Positions 1-8,610 of a DNA stretch of 64,000 bases are shown here, piece after piece. The position numbers and the translations under genes are program-made. The stretch lies in NCBI GenBank assembly GCA_900074725.1, contig LT598460.1:439502-503501 (forward strand). The letters are read 5' to 3'. Source of the DNA: Lachancea dasiensis (taxonomy: Eukaryota; Ascomycota; Saccharomycetes; Saccharomycetales; Saccharomycetaceae). Each line of letters starts with the position of its first letter. Positions within the stretch are counted from its first letter, which is position 1. A model generated the notes under the pieces. It did no database searches, was not told the DNA's origin, and was given only the letters and a program-made list of their open reading frames with translations.

Positions 1-754
1 TAAGGCAATCTTAGAGGTAGATCCCTCGCTGTATGAGACAATGGTCAGCCAGGACTTTGGGCTTTTTCTTAAGAAAGAACAACCAGAGATGACTTTGAAC
101 CATCACTTTACCAAGCTTGCTAGCAGCATATTGGCCCAGCAGATCAGCGGTGCTGCGGCAAAGAGCATTAAACAGAAAGTTATGGATCGATTCGGTGATT
201 TCCCCACCTTTCAAGAAATGGCTGCGTTATTCAAAGAAAGTAAATCGCAAGACTTACGCGAGTGTGGCCTTTCGGCTCGCAAAGTTTTATACTTAGAATC
301 CTTGGCGACCTATTTCAATGACAACCAAGAGAGCATAGCCAAGCTACTCACTAAAGATAGCGATGAAATTGCATCCGAGCTTGTGACGAATATCAAGGGG
401 ATAGGTCCCTGGAGTGCCAAGATGTTTTTAGTCACCAGTATGGAGAGAATGGATATTTTTGCTCCAGACGATCTTGGGATTGCACGAGGGTGCTCAAAAT
501 ACTTGGATTCCCGCCCTGAGATCTTACAGGATATCATGACCAAGCGAGGGCCTGTAATAAAACGCAGCAAAATCAAGCACGTTAAAAATAACTGGAAAAT
601 ATACGATGAAGATGTTGTAGAAAAGTGTGGAGACCTTTTCGCTCCATATAGGACCATATTTATGTTCCTGATGTGGCGAATGTCACAAACCAATGTGGAG
701 GTCATGGCCAAGCGCGAGAGTGATTTTGTAGACGATAAAGACAAAAAAGCATAA
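1..754 (+). CDS. MAG1: 3-methyladenine DNA glycosylase, 5' end cut by window edge
   Basis: Base-excision repair enzyme that removes alkylated purines such as 3-methyladenine, acting in the nucleus. The reading frame is open to the left edge, and the codons before the ATG at 41 still align with yeast Mag1 (ILEVDPSLY against ILEKDPSLF), so the ATG at 41 is internal and roughly 50 N-terminal residues lie outside the window. The visible part shows the HhH-GPD fold: the helix-hairpin-helix with KGIGPWSAKMFL, followed by FAPDDLGIARG, which carries the catalytic aspartate. The 3' end faces the 3' end of COX15, 72 bp away, as in S. cerevisiae YER142C/YER141W. Identification is by recalled family similarity and gene order and is very secure. 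Confidence 0.95.
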   Translation, partial: KAILEVDPSLYETMVSQDFGLFLKKEQPEMTLNHHFTKLASSILAQQISGAAAKSIKQKVMDRFGDFPTFQEMAALFKESKSQDLRECGLSARKVLYLESLATYFNDNQESIAKLLTKDSDEIASELVTNIKGIGPWSAKMFLVTSMERMDIFAPDDLGIARGCSKYLDSRPEILQDIMTKRGPVIKRSKIKHVKNNWKIYDEDVVEKCGDLFAPYRTIFMFLMWRMSQTNVEVMAKRESDFVDDKDKKA

Positions 755-826
755 ATAATGATGTTCTAAGATGATATTTACAAGCATTGAAGAGTTTGAG
801 TTTTTAAATAGCCTGGTATGGCCATC

Positions 827-2278
827 CTATTTGGCTGATCTAGCAGCTTCCACAAGTATACTGCTGTTGGGCTTTTGCACAACTTTGGTGGACAATCCGC
901 TCACCAAAATTCTCATTGGAACTCGTGGCTTCCGCAACTGCGAAGCGAAAACTAGAGCATTAGTCAACAAAGCAATTGCTCCTGCTTGGTGTAGCGAGGC
1001 CAGTGGAATCGGAACCAAATATAATAGGGTAAAGATGCCTAGAGTCACTTGTAAGGATACGACTCCCATCATTGTGTGCATTGATTTGACCGCATTTTTA
1101 GGTAGAATATGCTTTCTCCTGTTGACCCACATATGCAACCCCAATATGCTGAAGAACGTTGTCGTAGCCAGAATTCTGTGGTTCAGTTGGACCGTGGTAG
1201 GATTTTCAAGCAAATTCCTCCAAAACAAATCGCCGGTGTCTTCTTTTCTAGCATAAGTTTCATCAAAAAGCTCTCTTTGACTAGGGAGCCAGTTATCTCC
1301 CATATGGGGAAAGGTGTTGTAAATTAGTCCAGCATCTAGTCCGGCGACAAGTCCTCCGCTCATCGCAGTGACAAAGGTCAACGCCAACAAGCCCAAGGAG
1401 GTTCTCCTCAAGGGTTTTAACGCAGGATTGTCAAGTTTAGTGAATTCAGACAAAGCCTTTGTCGGGTTTCTCACCCACTTTGCCTCCTTTAGAACCTCAA
1501 TACCAGTCCACAGCATACCGAGATACAGTAGAAAGGCAACGCTTAGATGGGTCGTTAATCTATATTGAGACACCGTTGGCTTCGACTTTCTTTCATCAAG
1601 CTGTTCTTGATCAAGGCCAGATTTTACCATCCACCATCCAATAAACCCTTGGAAGCCAAGCAAACATGCTAATGAGAAAACACGTCTATTCACACGAGGT
1701 GAAGCCTTTTTAGCCACAGCGAAGTACACCGCTGGCAGCACAAAAACCGCGCCAATTGCACGACCCCACAATCTGTGAACCCACTCCATGAAGAAAATAA
1801 ACTTGAATTCATCTAGATCAATGTGTGAGTTCAGCTGTTGAAATTCGGGAGAGTTTTTATATCTGGCAAATTCCTCGAGCCATTCTTTTTCATTTAAAGG
1901 CGGAATTGTTCCTGTCACAGGTTTCCACTCGGTGATGCTCAAACCGGACTCAGTGAGTCTTGTTAATCCACCTAACACGACAATACCAAAGACCAGACCC
2001 GATGTCCCCACGAGCCAGTATCCAACTGTTTTCGATGAGTTCAGGAGGTTTTTTGCTGGCTGTTTCTTGACAGCGGCCTCAGCCTGTCTGAGGATGGCAC
2101 TGGAGTGCATATTCCTTTTGAGTGACGAACCCGACTGGGCCATGTGTCTAAAGGTCGTAGAGGTGCCATTGAGAGTTACCGTTGGGCGGGTCATCACAGA
2201 CCTGCCAAACGTGAGAGTACCGTTAAATGCGTTCGCACGCCATTTCAGCAAAGTGCTTTTGAGCACATGTTTCAGCAT
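827..2278 (-). CDS. COX15: Heme A synthase, mitochondrial
   Basis: Inner-membrane enzyme that oxidises the C8 methyl of heme O to make heme A for cytochrome c oxidase. The 483-residue protein begins with a basic presequence of about 70-80 residues, then hydrophobic segments. The four histidines expected to bind the two hemes are present: H168 in EWVHR, H244 in TTHLS, H367 in NHR and H430 in LHQ. The conserved GGLTRLTESGLS stretch lies at about residues 103-114. The ATG at 2278 is the first in frame. A CCAAT box lies about 100 bp upstream (2376-2380), in keeping with Hap-complex control of respiratory genes, though one pentamer is weak evidence. It sits between MAG1 and EMP65 as in S. cerevisiae. 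Confidence 0.96.
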   Translation of the reverse strand: MLKHVLKSTLLKWRANAFNGTLTFGRSVMTRPTVTLNGTSTTFRHMAQSGSSLKRNMHSSAILRQAEAAVKKQPAKNLLNSSKTVGYWLVGTSGLVFGIVVLGGLTRLTESGLSITEWKPVTGTIPPLNEKEWLEEFARYKNSPEFQQLNSHIDLDEFKFIFFMEWVHRLWGRAIGAVFVLPAVYFAVAKKASPRVNRRVFSLACLLGFQGFIGWWMVKSGLDQEQLDERKSKPTVSQYRLTTHLSVAFLLYLGMLWTGIEVLKEAKWVRNPTKALSEFTKLDNPALKPLRRTSLGLLALTFVTAMSGGLVAGLDAGLIYNTFPHMGDNWLPSQRELFDETYARKEDTGDLFWRNLLENPTTVQLNHRILATTTFFSILGLHMWVNRRKHILPKNAVKSMHTMMGVVSLQVTLGIFTLLYLVPIPLASLHQAGAIALLTNALVFASQLRKPRVPMRILVSGLSTKVVQKPNSSILVEAARSAK

Positions 2279-2837
2279 CCCTGGTTCAACTCAAAGTTGA
2301 GAACTTTCACTGTAGAGTAGCCGTTGGACGTCTTAAATGTGTGAGTACTTATAGCTTGCCGAGCTACCGAATAAGCCAATTTTCAATATCACCACTTTTT
2401 CGGTCTCAATAAACGAGCTCATGTGCTGGACAAGAATGAGCAGACAGTCCATAAAGAATCAATTTAGTGAAACACAATTGATCGGAATACTTTGGAAACT
2501 TTGGGGCTTGGATGGTGAAGCACAATTGGTCGGATTGCGAATAAGGCTTCAGTTGTCCGTGACGAGCCAAGAATCAGCGGTGTCATAACAAACGGTTCCG
2601 GCATATCGAGTGACCGAAATATTCCTGGGCCTCTTGGCAAAGCATAGTCAGGACCTTGAATGGTGAGTCTTTGGTAATCTGAAATACCAATTCGCTAACA
2701 ATTACTCAAAGCTTTCCTCAAAATTTGAAACCTCCGAGGTTGATGCGAAAGAAAATAGACTACGACACTTAGTATCGAGCTTTACCGTAGCATTGCTCGA
2801 ACTTCCCTCGGTAGACTTCTTTTTAACTCAACTAATG
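2279..2837. other. COX15-EMP65 intergenic region
   Basis: This 559-bp stretch contains the COX15 promoter and the EMP65 3' flank. No open frame looks coding. It holds a CCAAT box (2376-2380) and an imperfect direct repeat of 14 bp, CACAATTGATCGGA at 2473-2486 and CACAATTGGTCGGA at 2521-2534, 48 bp apart. The function of the repeat is unknown. Confidence 0.6.
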
Positions 2838-4358
2838 CTACCATATCCTTTTGGACACCATCTTGTAGCGACCGACACTTTTAAGGCTGCGTTTTGAATC
2901 ATGCTGCGCCCTTTTCTCGACGACACTAGGGGGAGCCAGAGCATTTTCTTTACCATTAAATCCCGCTTTGAAATTATACAACTTGGCACGAGCCTGCTCG
3001 TCCATTTTCCCCTGCCCACTTGACGGAATTCCTGGAACATACATACTTTCGTCCACCAGGAAAGTATGGAGGTTGCCAGGGTCCTCTAAGTTTTGAGACC
3101 ACTTATTTAACAACAAATGTAGCACGAACTTCGACAACAATAGGCACACGAAGCCCATCGCGGCAATGGAAAAAGACCCTATCATTGACGTCGACATTTC
3201 AAGTAGTGCTATGTCTAGGGCCGGTTTAATCATGACAATAAAAAGAACTACCAGGGCTGGACTCGGTAATCCTAGCCGAGCTTGCAATTTTTGTAAGTTG
3301 TGAGTGTGGTCCCACGCCAAGATTCGTAGGAAAGTGTCATACATCTGTGGCCTGACACGATTAAACTTGATAATGTAGGCATGTTTGATCCAGTCAACAA
3401 GGACCTCGCTACCTACCACAGTTATGATAGGTCCGCAGAGAATCCCTACGGCAGTTGATGAAGTAGAGCTCCACGACCAAGAGTCGGGAATTAGAGTGGA
3501 TAAGGAGGTTGACGAAGCAATAAGATTTCGGATGGCTATAATGGTTAGCAAGATGAACATCTGAAACCGTTCCATGATGTCTGAAATGGTGATCTGGAAT
3601 AGGCCCTCCTTGTCAAACCGTTTGAAAACGCTTGCCTTTATTTCTGCAAATTGCATGGACAGCAACAGCGTGAGAAGAGAGTTTGAGTACGAGTTGACCG
3701 CAACATTGAGTGCAATGGTCTCGTACATCAAAATAAATCCGTGACACACCAGATACAGGATAGCGCTCAAGTATAGCATTGTAGACTGAAATCTAAGAGA
3801 TCTGCTTGAATTATTAGATTTCTTAGCGTTCGCAACTAACATCAGACTCTGCCCAACTGAGGAGAGCATCTTGTCCCCCATCTCCAGCACTCCAAACATC
3901 ATATATAACTTCACGGCGCTTTGACCCTTTATCCGATGGTATACTCTTGAAGTATCCACTCGAAGCAAAATTAACGATGCCAACCCTATCAATGCCAGCA
4001 TCCGATGTTCCTTATTCGCATTTTTGAGTTTCTGATTGCGGAGCAAGCCGTACAGCAGCCTTGAGGGGAATACCGTGAAGTAATATAGAAAACAATCGAA
4101 ACACGCCAAAAGCGAGAATAACATCAATTTCTCCATATGAAAAAACAGTCGAACCATGTTCAAAAGATGCTCCATCTCATGGTTCGCTTCGTCTATCTCT
4201 CTTTGATCTGCTAAATCCGATTCTCTTTTCTCATCCGCCGAACTATAAGCGCCCCTTTTGTGCTCTCTGGTCTCGAACTCGGCGAGCAAAAGTTCCTTCA
4301 AAAACTTTGAACGCGCAGATCGCTTGGCCTTCTTATTTTTAGCGACCTTGGCTGACAT
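2838..4358 (-). CDS. EMP65: TAPT1 family ER membrane protein (Emp65-like)
   Basis: Multi-pass membrane protein of 506 residues. In S. cerevisiae Emp65 works with the SUN-like protein Slp1 in the ER to protect soluble folding proteins from degradation. The family hallmark IKGQSAVKLYMMFG, followed by LEMGDKMLSSVGQ, is at about residues 143-170. Several hydrophobic segments follow, and the N-terminus is lysine/arginine-rich and cytosolic in character. The C-terminal 90 residues are polar and poorly conserved. The ATG at 4358 is the first possible start. It is divergent from RTR1 across 160 bp, exactly the YER140W/YER139C arrangement. The family assignment is firm; the specific role is inferred from the yeast orthologue. 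Confidence 0.9.
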   Translation of the reverse strand: MSAKVAKNKKAKRSARSKFLKELLLAEFETREHKRGAYSSADEKRESDLADQREIDEANHEMEHLLNMVRLFFHMEKLMLFSLLACFDCFLYYFTVFPSRLLYGLLRNQKLKNANKEHRMLALIGLASLILLRVDTSRVYHRIKGQSAVKLYMMFGVLEMGDKMLSSVGQSLMLVANAKKSNNSSRSLRFQSTMLYLSAILYLVCHGFILMYETIALNVAVNSYSNSLLTLLLSMQFAEIKASVFKRFDKEGLFQITISDIMERFQMFILLTIIAIRNLIASSTSLSTLIPDSWSWSSTSSTAVGILCGPIITVVGSEVLVDWIKHAYIIKFNRVRPQMYDTFLRILAWDHTHNLQKLQARLGLPSPALVVLFIVMIKPALDIALLEMSTSMIGSFSIAAMGFVCLLLSKFVLHLLLNKWSQNLEDPGNLHTFLVDESMYVPGIPSSGQGKMDEQARAKLYNFKAGFNGKENALAPPSVVEKRAQHDSKRSLKSVGRYKMVSKRIW

Positions 4359-4518
4359 GGCCCGAAGCTTTTCTATGATTTTGAAGCATGTCCTTTATGA
4401 GATGGATATAAGGTAATTTGTTAAATATTTGAATTTCATCACCACTGGAAAATACAGAGGACAACCGAAACGTAAGGGCCACAAGTTGGTGCCCTGAGGA
4501 CAGCTCTGTTAAACACCA

Positions 4519-5199
4519 ATGACAACTATTGAAGATATAAAAAGGCAAGTTTTGGAGCCTTATCAAAATCATCGACAGTTAAGTATCAAAGAAGCAGATA
4601 CGATATCATTGGAGTTACTAGATTTGTTCAGTCAGTCCGATTGCAATGACAAAGAAACTTTAAAATATTTGGCGAACTTCCTTACCGGAGAGATGTATAA
4701 CGATCTAATGGAAGAAAGAAACCTGAACAAGAAATGTGGATATCCATCTTGCACACGCAGCCAAAGTCGAGTTAAGGATCCGTATGGTGGTAACGCTGTG
4801 GCAACGAGGTTTCTTCAAGAGAACAACCCTTACGCGTACTTGTCACAGTTTTGTAGTAAATTTCACTATCGCTGTTCCCAGTTTTACGAAGTTCAATTGA
4901 CAGACGAAGCCTTATTTGTGCGAAGTGGAGTTCATCTTAATGATGACATCCAGGGCAAAGCTCCAAAACTGCAGGACGTTACCCTTCTGGAGGAAATGAT
5001 GCAAGGGGAGGAGATTAAGCAGCACGACGTGGCGGCAATCATCAAGGGCATTGGCCAACTACACATCAACCGAGAGGGAGAAAAGGCGGAGGTGCAAGAA
5101 GAAGTACAAAAGGACCTGAGCGATTGGCTTTCTCAAATCAAGATTGCGGAAAAAGCAAATCCTCATCCACTAGGAGATTTTTTCGAAGAAAAAGGCTGA
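4519..5199 (+). CDS. RTR1: RNA polymerase II CTD phosphatase Rtr1
   Basis: RPAP2/Rtr1 family protein that dephosphorylates the C-terminal repeat domain of RNA polymerase II during early elongation and helps polymerase assembly and import. At 226 residues it matches the usual yeast length. The zinc-binding set of the family is visible as C73 and C78 (KKCGYPSC) and C112 and H116 (FCSKFH). The C-terminal third is acidic and helical. The ATG at 4519 is the first in frame after the divergent EMP65 promoter. Its 3' end meets RRG1 tail to tail, 44 bp apart; that junction is where similarity to the YER139-142 gene order ends and similarity to the YDR061-065 order begins. Confidence 0.95.
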   Translation: MTTIEDIKRQVLEPYQNHRQLSIKEADTISLELLDLFSQSDCNDKETLKYLANFLTGEMYNDLMEERNLNKKCGYPSCTRSQSRVKDPYGGNAVATRFLQENNPYAYLSQFCSKFHYRCSQFYEVQLTDEALFVRSGVHLNDDIQGKAPKLQDVTLLEEMMQGEEIKQHDVAAIIKGIGQLHINREGEKAEVQEEVQKDLSDWLSQIKIAEKANPHPLGDFFEEKG

Positions 5200-5243
5200 A
5201 AGTATAACAGTGTCCAGTAATTCGACCAGCATAGTGTTTGAGG

Positions 5244-6335
5244 TTAAAATTTGTAAGATTTCATTATGGAAGGAAGGTTTTGCTTTTTAAAAAAGGGTAC
5301 TGTGAACTGCAACTCCTCCTGAAGCATTTTATTGTACCGGCGCTTCCGATTCATGAAGACTGTTAAAGCCTTCTCGGTGAAATAGTGGCGTTGTGCCTGC
5401 AGGACAGAACCATGCTTAAAGTTTTCGTAATATTTCGCTGCCGTCGTGCTTTGAGTGTGGAGAACGGCAATGGAATGTTTGATGGGCTCCAGCCATTCGT
5501 TTAATGTATCGTTGCATTCAGCCGTGCCGACCCTCTTCACGCTCTTGCTGTCCCAGCTCATGAATTGCTCGGGGCCTCCCGTGATGAAACATCCCGTCTC
5601 CATCAGGTTCTCCCATAGGGCTTCGTGCCACGCCCAATAGCTGTTTTCCTGGCAGTGCCCCCAATAGTCAAGATTTTTTTGGGCTTTCCTCTTTTCAGAA
5701 CGTATCAGTCTCCCAAGAGCCCTTGATTGTCGCCTGCCTTTATTAAGCGCTGACCGCACAAACCATATCCGAGCCTTACCTGCCGCTGTATAGTTCAACG
5801 AGACCTTTGGTGGGCCAGCTGCCAACTTGAACTCAATTCGTTGCAATTTCCGGAGAGCATGTTCGTGGAGTGCCAAAGGTAAGATAAGTTGTGCCTTGTA
5901 TTTGTCACAGATATTGCTCGGGATTTGAAGCTTGCCTTGTTTTTCGGTCAAATAGTCTGCTAAAATTTTGGAGCTTTTCACTCTTTCTGGATCCTGAGTG
6001 GGACCTTTATTTGTGGCCATGAAATCAACTGATGGCGATGGCCTTTTCTTCCTTCTCGACGATTTTCCCATGTAAGTGGTCAAAAGTCTCCAAACTTTTT
6101 CTGTCTTAGACTTGACTAGAAGGGAATTTATCCGCTTCATATCACGCAAAAGTTTATAAACGTTCCAGCTGGACTTGTCGCTTTTGTGCTTCAGCATTGT
6201 GACCTTGGTCACCCTCCTCACTCTCTGCTGCAAGTGAACTGAGTGAACATACTTAGTACAGTTTCGAAGCGTGTAGCGATACCAATGAAGAACATACGTC
6301 CTATGACGTGGTATTTGTGAGAAGTGCAGGACCAT
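5244..6335 (-). CDS. RRG1: Respiratory growth protein Rrg1, mitochondrial
   Basis: Protein of 363 residues similar end to end to S. cerevisiae Rrg1 (365 residues), which is needed for respiratory growth, mitochondrial genome maintenance and vacuolar acidification. Matching stretches I recall include the N-terminal YVLHWYRYTLRN, DKSSWNVYKLL near residue 55, and INKGRRQSRALGRLIR near residue 200. The protein is very basic, which fits mitochondrial import, and has no recognised enzymatic motif. The ATG at 6335 starts a sequence that aligns from its first residues. It lies downstream of RPS13 on the same strand, as YDR065W follows YDR064W. Confidence 0.9.
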   Translation of the reverse strand: MVLHFSQIPRHRTYVLHWYRYTLRNCTKYVHSVHLQQRVRRVTKVTMLKHKSDKSSWNVYKLLRDMKRINSLLVKSKTEKVWRLLTTYMGKSSRRKKRPSPSVDFMATNKGPTQDPERVKSSKILADYLTEKQGKLQIPSNICDKYKAQLILPLALHEHALRKLQRIEFKLAAGPPKVSLNYTAAGKARIWFVRSALNKGRRQSRALGRLIRSEKRKAQKNLDYWGHCQENSYWAWHEALWENLMETGCFITGGPEQFMSWDSKSVKRVGTAECNDTLNEWLEPIKHSIAVLHTQSTTAAKYYENFKHGSVLQAQRHYFTEKALTVFMNRKRRYNKMLQEELQFTVPFFKKQNLPSIMKSYKF

Positions 6336-6610
6336 ATACCCTTATGAAGAGTAAATAATCAATCTTACGCATCGGCATCGCCCATTGATAACTTAATACA
6401 TATGAGAAACTAGTACATAGTGATATCGCGAGACACTGGAGAATATCTCCTAACATAGTTGAGGATTGATCGACTCTTCTCTCCATTGTACCATGGCCCA
6501 ATAACCCTATTAATATACAATGCCAACATTAAAAAAACCAGAGAGCAGGCTCTTTTCAATTATAAAACTATGAACACGTCCAAATGATTTTACGAATTGC
6601 GGTAGCTCGT

Positions 6611-7596
6611 CTAGTTAACCAAAGCAGAAGCGGTGGCAGATTCGTACTTCCAGTTTGGAGGCAAGACAGAGACGGTTCTGTAGTATCTGGCCAATCTGTG
6701 GATTCTGGATTCGACCAAAATCAATCTGAACTTGGCGTCCTTGTCCTTTCTGTTTCTTTCCAAGTGCTTTCTGACAGAGACGGCCTTCTTGATCAAGTAG
6801 TATAGGTCCTCTGGGATTTCTGGAGCCAAACCGTTGGACTTCAAGATTCTCATGATCTTGTTACCAGTGATGACACGGGCTTGGGTGACACCGTGAGCAT
6901 CTCTCAACAAGACACCGATTTGAGATGGGGTCAAACCCTTTCTGGCGTACTTGGCGATTTGCTCAACAACAGAGTCTGGAGAAGACTTGAACCAAGCTGG
7001 AGCGTTTCTGCTGTATGGGAGAGCAGAAGAGGAGATACCTTTACCCTGTAGCACAAACTGTTAGTATTTGAATTACATCTCGAGTGGCAGAACTTCGTAA
7101 TGGATTGCAAGGAGGCCAAATGTCGGAGTTCCAGGGAGCATGCGGATGAGTATTGACCTGGCATGCCAAAGGAAAAAAAACCAGAGCATTTCCTCAGCCC
7201 ACTATTAGAGGCCGGAGGACATTTTGAGCCTTTACAAGTTATGGGGCTGCACCCGCATCTAGATATGGAGTCACCCAGCTCATACACCGCAACTAGAAGC
7301 TTGAACTTCCTCTGTTCAGACCAAGCGATCTCGCCTTGATCTGTTGGTGTACACCGGACAGGAAACGCCAACAAACAAAAATGTAGACACAATTTTGTCA
7401 ACTTGGCTTCCATTGCTGTGATCCGACAAATAGCATTAAAACAAGTCTGAAAATCTTCCGATTATTCAAGTCCTGTTTCAAACACCTTTTCCATTTGGAT
7501 TGGTTTTCTTCGCCTGTCTTCCAGGCAAAGTCACAAGGACTAGGCTGTCAGGAAGACACTAAAATTTAAACGTACCTTAGAGTGCATACGAGCCAT
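6611..7596 (-). CDS. RPS13: 40S ribosomal protein uS15, spliced
   Basis: Small-subunit ribosomal protein, 151 residues after splicing, the same length as yeast Rps13. Exon 1 is 7576-7596 and encodes MARMHSK; exon 2 is 6611-7045 and starts [16 protein letters not shown]. The coding parts join in phase 0 across a 530-nt intron. The codon choice is strongly biased to the set used by highly expressed yeast genes, visible as repeated AGA, AAG and TTG, unlike the neighbours. The exon-2 frame opens with non-homologous residues upstream of the splice site, which supports the splice assignment. It is transcribed toward RRG1 and lies between AIM7 and RRG1 as in S. cerevisiae. Confidence 0.98.
7046..7575 (-). 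other. RPS13 spliceosomal intron (530 nt)
   Basis: On the minus strand the intron begins GTACGT directly after the AAG codon and ends TTGTGCTACAG, with a perfect TACTAAC branch site 12 nt before the 3' splice site. Phase 0. From memory, the S. cerevisiae RPS13 intron is of closely similar length. I saw no clear box C/D snoRNA or conserved ORF inside it; the 160-codon frame covering part of it (6931-7413) overlaps exon 2 and is not supported. Confidence 0.95.
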
Positions 7597-7823
7597 TTTG
7601 ACTGATTTTGTTTGATGATCTGAGGACTGGAAATACTGTGAAGTGCGATGTGAAAGTAAGATGAGAGTAGTTATATCGTAAATTTATGTAAGAGCCCAGT
7701 GAGCTTGACGAGAATAGTCAATTGTGCGTGGAACTTTTTTGGTGACAGTTTGCTCACGTGGTCTTCGAGAAAATATTTTCACGAAAAAATTTAGACACGT
7801 GAAATAAACGGCAACTATCAAGG

Positions 7824-7832
7824 TGTATGGGT
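7824..7832. promoter_or_regulatory. Rap1-like site in the RPS13 promoter
   Basis: TGTATGGGT, the core of the Rap1 consensus (reverse of ACCCATACA), lies about 230 bp upstream of the RPS13 ATG, a usual distance for ribosomal-protein genes. An E-box CACGTG lies at about 7754 and again near 7796. Motif match only; the 560-bp stretch 7597-8157 contains no other gene that I can see. Confidence 0.55.
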
Positions 7833-8157
7833 TTGATTGAGACAGTCACAAATGAGGGCCTACGCTAGTCTTAGAATCAGTAGTCAACTGCGAGGCCTGA
7901 GGTGTGTTCATCCACACGTTGAGATGACGGCAAAGGGTCGCCTAGATGGCTACATCGGCGTCCAGTAGACCGCTAAAGCCCGGGACTGGCCGTAAAGTTT
8001 GTGTTCATTGTCGATCCTGACCAAGCATGCTGGTTTTTGATAAGTTCGACTAGAGGCGATTTTGAGGGAGGAAATGCGCTGCCTGAGCATTCAGCAGCGT
8101 TGCCACGAGTCGACAAAGCTCGAATTGACCTCCAGCGTGTCGTCCTATCAAGAAAAA

Positions 8158-8610
8158 TCACAATTCGATTTGTTCTCTTACCTCCTGAATATCTTCGTCG
8201 TCCTCGAGACCCGTTGAGACTTCTATCACTCTACTCACACCGCATTCATTTCGCATCATCTCAAGGGCTCCAGCGTAAAGCATTTTCCACTCCTGGGAGA
8301 CTACTGTCGCAGGCTTCCAGTATAGTAGCACCAACGGCGTCTGCTTGCGACCGTCGGACGTGGTCATTGGGTAGCTTAAAAGCACATACCGGGGAGTATT
8401 ATCCGGTAGTTCCTCGCCCAGTTCCTCCAGACTGTCGAAGCCTGTTTGTAGTGCTTGTTCGTCCTCGGATTCGTCTATTGTGATTTCGCACGAAGGTTTG
8501 GGCTGAATCTTTAGAACGAGGGCCTTCAATGTTTCGGTTCTTGCGGTTGCAGTACGAAACTTCTTTATTCTATTTTTGACATCTGTGCTGATACGGTATA
8601 GGGACGACAT
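8158..8610 (-). CDS. AIM7: Glia maturation factor homologue (ADF-H protein)
   Basis: Single actin-depolymerising-factor homology domain of 150 residues, the GMF subfamily. Aim7/Gmf1 binds the Arp2/3 complex, inhibits nucleation and promotes branch removal at cortical actin patches. Recognisable family features are the N-terminal YRISTDVKNRIKKFR helix, the central PRYVLLSYP strand, DGRKQTPLVLLYWKP, and the C-terminal helix with MRNECGVSRVIEVSTGLED. The start at 8610 aligns with the yeast protein (149 residues). It lies between RPS13 and LCB2 on the same strand as in S. cerevisiae YDR062W-YDR064W, though here 2 kb separates it from LCB2. Confidence 0.9.
   Translation of the reverse strand: MSSLYRISTDVKNRIKKFRTATARTETLKALVLKIQPKPSCEITIDESEDEQALQTGFDSLEELGEELPDNTPRYVLLSYPMTTSDGRKQTPLVLLYWKPATVVSQEWKMLYAGALEMMRNECGVSRVIEVSTGLEDDEDIQEVREQIEL

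Noticed and set aside
6931-7413. 160-codon frame across the RPS13 intron and exon 2
   Set aside because: Out of frame with RPS13 in exon 2 and made mostly of intron sequence; splice signals account for the region.
8001-8483. 160-codon plus-strand frame opposite AIM7
   Set aside because: Shadow of the AIM7 coding strand; the AIM7 frame has clear ADF-H features.
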